Assembly (NCBI GenBank): GCA_001598975.1 | Contig: BBXU01001339.1 | Span: 1-53,066 of the forward strand | Length of the DNA stretch: 53,066 bases | Direction of reading: 5' to 3' | From: Parachlorella kessleri | Taxonomy: Eukaryota > Chlorophyta > Trebouxiophyceae > Chlorellales > Chlorellaceae | Program-made: the position numbers and the translations under genes | In this document: positions 44,501 through 53,066 of the stretch, piece after piece | Position numbering within the stretch: the stretch's first letter is position 1 | Layout of the letters: each line of letters opens with the position of its first letter | The notes under the pieces: model-generated | What the model was told of the DNA's origin: nothing | Seen by the model: only the letters and a program-made list of their open reading frames with translations | The model's database searches: none

Positions 44501-47500
44501 GCAGCACCTGGGTGTAGACCCCTTGCCCTTGCAAGGGTGCTTGTGGGCAACGACGCGGCTGCCACCAGTTTCTTCCCAAGTACTTGACACTTGGGGAAGG
44601 GAGCCTTGATGCCAAAGCCCGACCCTCCATACCTTGGCAGCTGCATGAGAGCCTTCAGCAGAGCCTTGCCGGAGCTCCCACCGCCGCCCGTGCCGAGAAT
44701 CCCGGTGCCGATGGCAATGAGGTGCAGGTCAGCCTCCTGAAGGACCCACTCCCCCTGCTCATTCACCTGCATTCATGTCGGCTGCGGGGACCCTTTGACA
44801 TGATAGACACCAGTATGTATTGGCGGACCTCCAGTGAAACCAGCACTGCCTCAGTAGGTCCAGGCAGTAAGTGAGCAAGCAATCAGCAAGTGCACGCTGC
44901 ACCCTTACAAGGGCAAGGCGGCTCTGGCCCTGCACTTCCTTCATGCTGCTGAAACTAGAGCAAATGCTGCAATTAATGCATGGCAGGGCACGTGAACCAA
45001 AGGAGCATGGCTCTTTCTCCACGCACCTGCGGCTGCCATGCCGCCAGCTCGCCGGGCTGCAGCTCCTGGCCGCGCCCAGCAAGGACCTCCGCCAGCTCCT
45101 TGGGGCGCCCAGCCTCTCCAAGCGCACTGGACACTGCCGGCGGGGTCTCCTTAGCTCCCTTGCACCCACTGTCGCCGCTTTTTGAATGAAACCCTTCCCC
45201 TGCCTGCTGGGCCCGCTGGACAACTCCTGCACCTGACGCAGCTGCTAGCCCTCCGGCGTCGTCACCCTTGTCCTGGCTACCCCCTCCCTGGCCCCTCTCC
45301 AGATCCAGATCACCTATCACTTTCACCCTCACGCGGCAGGTGTTGCCCGGCAGGTAGGCCAGGGGGACCTCCTCACGCACCGCCACCTACAAGAAAATCT
45401 CTCAAGGGGGCTGGGCGATCGAACTGCAAGTCCCTCCAGGGAAATATCAAAGACTTGAGGACTAGAGTGCCTCACATTCCTGAGCTCGCACATGCACGGA
45501 ACGGCAAAGACAAGGCACTGCCAGATGCAGTAGACAGCAGACAAGTAGGTGACCCAGTGCCGGAGCAGCCACAGCCACGACAACGCTGCACTCACAAGCA
45601 AACCGTCCACAGGATGCACCTGGCAAGACTCGGGCAGCGCCCCTGCCAGGACAGCCTTGCAGCGCGCCAGCCCCTCCACATGCTGCAGCACCCCCTGGCG
45701 GCTCTCTGCCGAGGATCCCAGCTGGAAGACGGCATCCACGGAGCCGCTGACCTGGAGGGGTTAGCAGGGAAAACAATATTTGCGACATAAATCTGCAGCC
45801 AGCCAAACAAAAAGTGGCCAGCCGCTATGGCTGGGCTGGGCCAGTCAGCACGAGCTAGCAAGGCGCGCATGCTTGCACTCATCTCCCTGCTACAGCCTCA
45901 TTGTGAGTTCCCTCCCCCAGCACCTAGAGCAGTGGTCTGCCCGAACGACGAGACCAGTTGGGATGCAGTAACAGCTCTGCGAGGACAGGTAGGGGAACTG
46001 TACTTCTAAACATTGCCTTTCGTTCACCCCTTGTCAAACAGAGAGCTTCATCAAGTGAGTGGGAAGCCAAGCACTGGAAAACCTACCCGCCCCTATGCCA
46101 TGCAGGCCACAGCTTGTATGCACACAGAGTAGGAGCACCACACCTGCGGGATGGCAGCACCAACTGCGTTGGCAACTGCGGCATGTGGTGGTCGCACGAC
46201 TTTCGAAGCTCCTCGAAGAGTTTCACCACACAAAGGGCTTCCACCGCCAACCACTATTACTGGAACATCCCCTGCAAGCAAAAGGGCCCTTTGGTGCATT
46301 GCAAAATCTGTCCTTGCCACCAAAGAATTGTTGCGCTCTTCCATCCACTTTCAGCCTGTGAGCTCATACAGCCTCATCTCCTGTTGGAAGTTCAACTGCC
46401 CCTCTCACATAAACCAGGATGACGCAAGCGCATTCTGCAAGGGCAGGCGCAGCAGAGGCATGCTCAGCATACCCTCTCACCCTTCTGCGTCTTGCTTTGG
46501 TCCACACACCACTCCAGCAACCGTTGAACCTCACCCCAAGCTTGCTCCGCCCGTTCCAGTGGCAGCTGATGCTGGGCAATGCTGGCTTTGCCACCCAGCT
46601 CTAGGCGGCCAAGAAGCACTGCGGCATCAGTGGCGGTCGGAGTATCTCCACCCAGGCACAATGCCCTACAGAAGTGAGACATGAGGTAGCATCAGCTGCG
46701 GTACTGAGGTCGCTGTGAACCGTACTGTGAGCGAGATACTGACAGCATAAGCCTCCGTTGGGGAGGCCGCCCCTCACTACATATGTAGAGCCAAGATAAT
46801 GCTGAGTGAATGATCACTCTGGGCCACAGTGAGGACCAGGGACGCAGGACGCTAGTGTGTGCAAAGGCACTTGGCGAGCAGCACGTCACCAGCTATTCAA
46901 ACTGGAAGGTCACATGACGCCAGCTCTGCACGACTGTCTAAGCTGCAACAAGGTCCGCCCGATGATACCCACCTTTGGAACAGTTGATTGCCAACGCTAT
47001 CTGGGCCCACACTGCAGGCCACATGGCCAGCCGCGCTTCCCACAACAACACCACCCCTTCTGACAGCTTCCTCTGCTGTGCCTGCCGGCCAGGAGGCCTG
47101 CTCCGCCTGCTGTGGTGGCTGCTGTTGCTGTCGCTCGTGGGTTGAGCCATGCCAGCGCAAGATGGAGCCCCCGCCGAGCCCAATGCTAAAGACATCTGGC
47201 ATCTGAAGGATCGTGTTAGCACCTGCATCCGGCAGCAGCAGGCATATGGCGCATCACGTCGTGGTGCCGGCGTGAATGAGTCGGTGCTACATACGTACAT
47301 CTCTTCTGCGGTCCTGCCCAACCTGGCTGGAGGGGCCTCATGCTGCCATGCAACTGTTAAGGAGCAGCTGGCCCTGGTGAGAGATCCCCAAGTTCCGACT
47401 GCTGCAGTGGCAAGCGGTGCCAGTCCCAGCCCCGCCAATACCAAACCCTACTGCAAAACTCTCCTGTGGCCTGCTGTACCAGCCCTCCACTACAAGTGGA

Positions 47501-49477
47501 GATGAAACTATCGCCAGGCAGCTTGATCTCCACAGCCGCGCATGAGGTCAAGCTGGGCAGTCCTCCCACCTCACAGGTGCTCCTTGCATAACTTGAACGC
47601 ATACCTGTAATCTACCGGCTGCAGGTTGACGGGCGTTGAGCAACAGGCTGAGCAGGCCACTAACCCCACTGATGCCCTCCATACCAACCCACCAGGGAAG
47701 ACTTTTGTGCTGTTACCTGCAAACTTCACGGCCCTTGGCGCCGGCCTGGGCAACCCTCCCACCAGCACTCCAGCCTCAGTGGTTGTGCCCCCAATGTCGA
47801 GCACCACCCCGTCTTCGATCCCACAAAGGGCGGCTGCCCCACGCAGGGAGTTGACGGGGCCGCTCTGGAAAGTGGCGACTGGCAGCTGGAAGTGGGGCAG
47901 GGCAGGCATGCCGCAGTCGTTGCGATGTGCAAGAGTCAGTGTGAAGTGGAGAATGAGCTGTCGAGGCTTCCTGAGCCACATGGTAGCCTTTCAGGTCTGT
48001 GGGTACATAGTTCCTCACAAAGTGCGGGTGGCCGGGCCACAAGAAGGGCTTGCATTAAAGGAGGAGCTGCCTTGGGGCCAGATAACAGACAGCACAGAAT
48101 AAGCTCAGTTCAAGTAGTGGAGGCAAAGTGTCTCCTGCCCCCGGCGGACAGCAGACATCTGTCACTAGCCTGCAATCCCCTGCGACACTGACTGGAACAC
48201 TTACTTGTAGGGCATCTTGCACGGACATAAGAGTTCCGTCATTGGCGGTAAGGTAGACAGGGGCAGTTATGCCTGTCTCCATCACAGCCCTTTCACACTG
48301 CGCCATGACAGATCGAGCCAGCGGCAGCAGGGCGGCATTGAGGATGGCCGCATTCTCTCTTTCCAGCAGCCCCAGCTGGCCCACCTTGTGGGACAAAACT
48401 ATGTCGGGCGCGCTGGCTGTACCTGCACCACATTGGGGGCATCGCCGGAATGCATGCTGCATCGCGCTTGTTTTCCCATTGTATCCGGGACACAGCAGCA
48501 GCACCAGGTGGCTTTGCTCATGCACAGCATTATTCAATGAACAGCAAGCACAAAGCAGGTCCAAGGTACATGCCTTGCCTGCAGCTGTAAGCCTGGCAAA
48601 CTCTGCTTTGAGCATTGCTCCCACCGCTTCCTCCTGCTCAGCATTGACTGGGGAGAAAACCCCCGACACAACCACTGAGGCGATGCCCCGCTGCAGAATC
48701 TCCTCTGCTGCCATGACAACCTCATGGTCATCAACACTGGCAACCTCGGCTCTGCCATCAAACTCGTAGCCACCTGTAGCATTGCGGGGGGTAAGACATG
48801 CAGGACTGGCCTGGCTTCATTCCGCAGCACAAGGACGGACAGACTGTGAGACAGGCTGCAAAAGGCGTCACTTCACCCAGGCCAATCCTATCAGACCATC
48901 CATCCTGGCCAGGGGCCGCATCGTGGTTGCTGCTGAGGGTTTCACCACCAAGATCTCAAGCACTTTGCCATCCGCAACAAGCACTGCACCTGAGATCATC
49001 GCCTGGTAGCCAGCCACAGCTTGACGCAGGCCTGGCGGCATATCACAGAAGGGCGGCAGCGCTCGAGTTGCAGGGCCGCAGAGGCGAAGCACAGCCACCT
49101 TGGCGAGGCCTTTCCGTTGGACACAGGCGTTCACAAACTGGGTGGTGCCTAGCATCACAGCCTGCACCTCGCTACTGCCTTCAGCAGCAGAATGGGAGAA
49201 GAGGCCTTGGATGATCCTTATAGTGTTAGCCGCGGCGCAGCAAGGACACTGGTGAAGGCCTTGCTGGGTTTACGACATTACTGCTTCACTCACTACTGCA
49301 GTTTCTCGGCTCACCAACTTTGGCGGAGTTGAGGGCTCCTTTGATGCTTTCAGTCACACCGGCTGTAACATCTGCGGTTGTCAGCACCTTGGACCAGCCC
49401 AACACTTCAGCCTGGCCCCTGACCACAACAGCATCTGTGTTGGTGCCACCAACGTCTACACCCACCCTAACTGTCAT
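41583..49477 (-). CDS. Hydantoinase/oxoprolinase domain fused to DUF917 (S-methyl-thiohydantoin desulfurase-like)
   Basis: Eighteen exons on the complement: 49315-49477, 48897-49178, 48579-48773, 48205-48416, 47717-47885, 46973-47222, 46481-46665, 46144-46271, 45620-45751, 45027-45386, 44633-44766, 44244-44393, 43677-43818, 43081-43272, 42729-42855, 42391-42515, 42053-42152, 41583-41797; 1,086 residues, phases consistent. The first half is an ASKHA-type hydantoinase A/oxoprolinase: RVGVDVGGTNTDAVVV, GVFSPVNAEQEEAVGAML, YLTANDGTLMSVQDAL, FQSGPVNSLRGAA, LDIGGTTTEAGVLVGG, IGLGGGSI, VGPDSVGNQL, GDTPTATDAAVLLGR, VPVIVVGGG and VPLAYLPGNT. The second half is DUF917: LIAIGTGILGTGGGGSSGKA, GYMGAPTVGVEKL, EIGGGNGIEPLVVG, VVDGDLMGRAFPEL, SLAWRLGHAV, LFQNENLVAYLDGD and AVVGPAAFGYDEVEFRPLG. 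The family hydrolyses 5-oxoproline- or hydantoin-like rings with ATP; the algal substrate is unknown. Low-complexity linkers lie in exons 6 and 10. No targeting peptide is seen. Confidence 0.85.
42856..43080 (-). other. In-frame GC-AG intron (exitron-like) in the DUF917 part
   Basis: Donor AAG|GCAAGT, acceptor GTGCAG. The intron is exactly 225 nt (75 codons), begins in phase 0 and contains no stop codon, so the whole stretch 42688-43497 is one open frame. Splicing joins LTVAQLRK to VLVPHTLSLAWRLG as expected for DUF917. Retention would add 75 residues without a frameshift. Confidence 0.7.
48417..48578 (-). other. GC-AG intron 3 of the hydantoinase-DUF917 gene
   Basis: Minus-strand donor CAG|GCAAGG at 48579/48578, acceptor TACAG before 48416. 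The join (RLTAAG then ASAPDIVLSHKVGQ) keeps phase 1 and reads into the conserved part of the family. Confidence 0.65.
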
Positions 49478-49686
49478 TTTCCCCCCAAAACCGGATCGAG
49501 GTAATCTGCTCGGGGAGTAGAGACCCGCTTTCACTCCCCCACTTTTGCGCGCTGCTGCGTTGGAAGGCGCAGCACAGCCAGGCTACTTATAATCTCAGTA
49601 AGGTTTGCAATCTGAGGACTTCTCACCATCCATGCAACCTCGAGCTGCAATATCCATGATTCCATGCTAGCTGAGACACTTGCAAG
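49478..49686. promoter_or_regulatory. Divergent intergenic region, hydantoinase fusion and 49687-51984 gene
   Basis: Only 209 bp separate the two start codons. Both promoters or a shared bidirectional promoter must lie here. An AT-rich patch (TTATAAT near 49587) could be TATA-like, but this is a guess. Confidence 0.35.
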
Positions 49687-51035
49687 ATGCAGGGTGGTAG
49701 TGGCCTAGACCTCGTACAAGGGCTCTTCGACAGTATTCTGACCTCTCCAGCCAGCCCCTTTATTAAAACTCCGGTGATCAAGCCCGATGCCGCCACTGCC
49801 AGGTTGCTTTTTATGATGCTGCAGCTGCCCATTTGCAGTGAATCCCTTTTGCTGTTTCGGGGCAACTGAACCTGCCAACCTGCTACCCCGACATGTGCAG
49901 GGAAAGGGCGCTGCTGTCAGCTAAGCTGCGGGCCGGCAAGAGTGTAGAGCACGATACTGCTACCGCAGATGGGCAGGTGATACATGTTGGCTACCAGCCA
50001 GCCCAAGGCAGCCAGCCTGCATCTGCCACGGCCTGGGCCCTGGTGGAGCCCGGAAAGGCGACCAGCCTCAAGTGCAGCTTCAGCACCGTAGAGAGGGCAG
50101 GTGGCTTCACCAGCGCGGGCGTAGAGGCATCTGTGGATGTCAACCAGCAGCTTGGGGTGGACTGTGAGTTTGAGCTGCAGCAGGGGCGGGCATGGAGCGG
50201 TGCAGCGAGCATTGCACAGCGGTGAGTCAGTGTGAGAGGCAGTGAAGTGGCAGTGGGCATCCTGAACTGGGCACGGGGAACCTTTCTGGTGTCAGTCAGC
50301 AATACACATCCCGCCAGTTGAGCAACAATATGGTGGCAAAGGTTGCGGCCTAGAGCATGTGTGTCTCTCTTGCAAGGAATTGCATGGACGGAGATCCAAC
50401 AAGTGGCTCTTCTTCTCATCTGGCTCTGCCCACTTACTCGACAAAAGCCTTGCTGTGGTGTGATGTAACTCCAGGTTACCCGTGCTGCCAGTATCCCTGA
50501 AATATGGTGCCAAAGCTGCTCAGCGCGCAGCAGCGTCAGCACAGACTGAGCGCGTGGACCTCACTCACACAACACAAGTGGTTGTCTCCCTTCGTCGCCC
50601 GTTGGCAGACTTGAAAGCCAGCCTCGAGCTGCCGTCAGCCCTGGCTACCAGCACAGCGGCAGTTCCCCGGGCCGCGTCCCTGGAACGGCTGCCAACTGCA
50701 GCTCCTGCATTGCAAGAGACAGCGGATACACCCATGTGTTTAGTTGAGGCCGCGGACCAGGTTCCTTTTAGTGCATCCATGGCACCAGCAGCGGCCACAG
50801 CAGCTGTCATGGAGCCGGAGCATAGACAGCCCGATGGCTGTGCTGCGGAAGCCGGGGGAGACTGCACCAGGCTGCCATGGGCTGTGGCGCCACAACGAAG
50901 AGCAATGTTGGTGCTTGAGCTTCAGCCAGGGAAGCGCACTGAGGGAACTCGGGCACACGACGGTGCACTGGCTGGGGAGGAGCCAGGCACAACCACAACA
51001 CCAGCTAGACCTTACGTTCCAGCTTGGGGCCCAAT

Positions 51036-51073
<38 letters not shown>

Positions 51074-51984
51074 GGCAGCCACAGGAGCAGGAGCAGCAGC
51101 CGAGACAGCACCAGGAAAAGGCGACAGGTCTGAAGGGTGCGAGGCAGCGCAGCCGTGTGCCGAGCCTGCGAGTGAGGGTTCCTCTGCCTCCGCCAGGGGA
51201 GAAGGTCAAGCCCCAGGAAGTTTCATGCTCCTGGCGGCAGGCCTGGGGCTCGGCAATCAGCAGCAGCCTGACGTTGCAGCAGGCCACAGCCATGGCAGCA
51301 GGGAAGTCCGTTTCAGACACAGAGCGGGGGATGGGACCGGCAGAGGGGCAGGACGGCTCAGAGGCAAGTAGCACAGACAGCGGCCCTGCAGATGACATGA
51401 AGCGTCAGCACTCAGGTGCATCTAACCGCATCGGTGAGGCAGAGGCAAGCTCCAGCAGCCTTGACAGCACCAACACTGCTGGCAGCACAAGTTCTCCACC
51501 TGTGGCTGACGGTGCCACCAGCAGCGGCTGCAGCAGCGCTAGCACCAGGGAGTGCATTGCGGGGCCGCCCACCGCACCTGGGAAGGTGTTGCAACTCAAA
51601 GGCGAGCTGAAGTGCCACTTGGGCCGCATGCTCACCGCCAGCGCCAGCACACGGGTTCAAGAAGGTCATGCCAGGGCAGCCAGCTTGAAGCTTAAGTACA
51701 AGCTGCCAGGGGGTGGCAGGGGGTCTGTCAAGGGCAGCGCAGGTGGCATGGGGCAGAGTAACCTGGCGCTTACCCTCCAGAGCAGCTTTAATGCGTTTGG
51801 GCTCCTGAGTCATGAACTGACGTGGCAGTATGGCGGCAAGCCAAGTGCTGCTGAGGGGATGGATATGCAGGGCACCAGGGCTGAGGTCAACTTGCGGCTG
51901 CAACAACCCAGATTCAGTGGCAATATGTTGGCTGCAGTAGAGCGCTGGTCGCTGGAGGTGGACTTGTTACTGCCATTTGGATGA
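49687..51984 (+). CDS. Unrecognised protein, possible beta-strand-rich ends with a long low-complexity centre
   Basis: Three exons in phase: 49687-49802, 49901-50221, 50475-51984; 648 residues. I do not recognise the family. The first 150 residues contain alternating polar/hydrophobic stretches (GQVIHVGYQPAQ, SLKCSFSTVERAGGF, GVEASVDVNQQLGVDCEFEL). The last 130 residues do as well (LQLKGELKCHLGRMLTASA, SLKLKYKLPGG, NLALTLQSSF, EVNLRLQ, RWSLEVDLLLPFG). This is compatible with an amphipathic beta-sheet or beta-barrel of an organelle outer membrane, but it is only an inference. The centre (about residues 200-500) is Ser/Ala/Gln-rich with a run of 12 Gln. No signal peptide or membrane helix is seen. 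The start is the first ATG that joins exon 2 in phase. TGTAA follows at 52386. Confidence 0.6.
51037..51072. repeat. (CAG)12 microsatellite in coding sequence
   Basis: Twelve perfect CAG codons encode a Gln run in the 49687-51984 gene, followed by a diffuse Gln/Glu-rich stretch. Length polymorphism is likely. Confidence 0.95.
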
Positions 51985-53066
51985 CGGAACAGACCCTGTG
52001 GGCCGCTTGTTTATACTGCAGAGCCACCCGCCTGTTATTGTATGGGCACAATTACCTGTGCCTTATGTATTTCTTCTGCAGTGGTTTATTGAATGCCGCC
52101 ACCTGACCATGCTGCTGCTGCCTGTATTTGTATTTGTAGGCAGGTTCTGTGCGGAATTCTTAAGCTGAGGTGCATCGGAGAGTATGAGCTTACAGCAGTG
52201 CTAACAGCACGATGCATCCCAGCAGCGCACAATGACTGAAGGGTAGTGCAACCTTGAAAACAGTCAAGTGCTTAGGAACACTGCTGCACTTTTAGATAGC
52301 CACGGAAAAGCTGCTGCAGGCAGACCATGGACCAAATTCACATGGGAGTACCAGCTGGGTGTGCAGCTCCCTCAATCACACTGACTGTAAGTTGCTCACC
52401 AAGGCGGGGTGAGGGTTGCACAGCCACACGTGGTACACAGCTACATAGTGATGCCCTTCCGAATGAACCCACCAAGCTGCTCTCTGATCTCTTGTTGTCA
52501 CCTACATTCAATTCAAACTATGGACCCCGTTATGTCACGTGCATTTTTAATTCAAACCTGTGGATGGATGGCGGGAATCATGCGTGCTTTGCTTGTTATC
52601 ACTGGTGGCATACCCATTTGATACCGAGAATCTGCTCCCATGGGCGATTTTTCAGAATAGGGCTCAAAGACAAGCGAAGACAGAGAAAAACGCTTCAGTA
52701 GTTCAGTTCGAAAAAGGGCTTTTCAGGCCGCAAGGCGCCAGGCAGCCTAGTAGGAGCAGTACTGCCAAGAGGAGGCTCACAGCCTTGCTGGCTACTGGAG
52801 GTGGCTTTTCTGTCATATGACAACCACTTCCAAGGCAGACAGTGCAGGGTAAGGCGCTGGGCAGCTGGCACAAGCGCTGGAGCTGGAGAGCTAGTAGCGC
52901 TGAGCAAACTTCGCAGGCAGGCCTGGAAGACAGCGGCTGGGAGTTTGGAGGAAGTAAACAAGTACAACAAGTCTTAAATCCACTCAGGGATCGAGTGTTT
53001 CAGCGCTGCACAGACTTTCCGGTTTTGTCTTTTGGCGGTACCACAAAAAAATTTCTTGGGATGATC
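51985..53066. other. 3' region to the window end, no gene seen
   Basis: Probable 3' untranslated region of the preceding gene, then intergenic DNA. Short open frames on both strands (for example near 52327-52820) show no recognisable domain or splice-linked partner. An unseen gene could begin past the window edge. Confidence 0.35.
52386..52390 (+). terminator. TGTAA polyadenylation signal
   Basis: TGTAA lies 402 nt after the stop of the 49687-51984 gene; a candidate poly(A) signal. Confidence 0.4.

Noticed and set aside
45182..45790. Plus-strand open frame of 202 codons
   Set aside because: Antisense to hydantoinase-DUF917 exons 9 and 10 (VSGSVDAVF and VPLAYLPGNT), which are strongly supported on the minus strand.
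52327..52970. Small genes near the right end
   Set aside because: Open frames on both strands are short, unspliced and without recognisable domains; the region looks like 3' untranslated and intergenic DNA.
1..53066. Mobile elements, CRISPR arrays, tRNA or rRNA genes
   Set aside because: No terminal repeats with transposase frames, no regularly spaced repeats, and no cloverleaf or rRNA-like sequence were noticed; a tRNAscan and RepeatMasker run would be needed to exclude small or degraded copies.

Overview
The window is nuclear DNA from a green alga, most likely a core chlorophyte (Chlorophyceae or Trebouxiophyceae). Every gene is cut into short exons by GT-AG introns (donors mostly GTGAGT, GTGGGT or GTAAG). 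Coding sequence is rich in CAG/GCA, giving Gln, Ala, Ser and Gly runs. TGTAA polyadenylation signals lie downstream of several stops. Three genes encode plastid proteins of the photosynthetic lineage (HCF173, GSA, VTE6). No transposon, CRISPR array, rRNA or tRNA gene was seen. Gene models below were built by hand from splice sites and reading phase; most junctions agree in phase, and the exceptions are stated.

Layout, left to right. 608-17280 (+): one very large gene of about 33 exons and 2,500 residues, a plant-type DUF627/DUF629/ubiquitin-specific-protease-like protein whose catalytic Cys is replaced by Thr. 18275-20288 (+): a NUS1/NgBR/LEW1-like subunit of the dolichol-making cis-prenyltransferase, with a large Ser-rich insertion full of R-x-x-S motifs. 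21912-25778 (-): a secreted, probably beta-propeller protein of an unnamed plant/algal family. 26344-32084 (+): HCF173, the psbA translation factor. 33118-37095 (+): glutamate-1-semialdehyde aminotransferase. 38126-39236 (-): a selenoprotein F (SEP15) homolog in which Sec is replaced by His. 39458-41416 (+): VTE6-type phytyl-phosphate kinase (DUF92). 41583-49477 (-): a fusion of a hydantoinase/oxoprolinase domain with a DUF917 (S-methyl-thiohydantoin desulfurase-like) domain. 49687-51984 (+): an unrecognised protein with possible beta-strand ends and a Gln tract.

How they relate: HCF173 (D1 synthesis), GSA (5-aminolevulinate for chlorophyll) and VTE6 (salvage of chlorophyll phytol to tocopherol) all serve the photosynthetic apparatus and lie within 15 kb. 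NUS1, the SELENOF homolog and the secreted protein belong to the secretory pathway. Three pairs are head to head (21912-25778/HCF173, SELENOF/VTE6, hydantoinase fusion/49687-51984) with gaps of 565, 221 and 209 bp, so shared promoters are possible. Four introns appear to use GC instead of GT at the donor, and one of these is an in-frame 225-nt intron without a stop codon.
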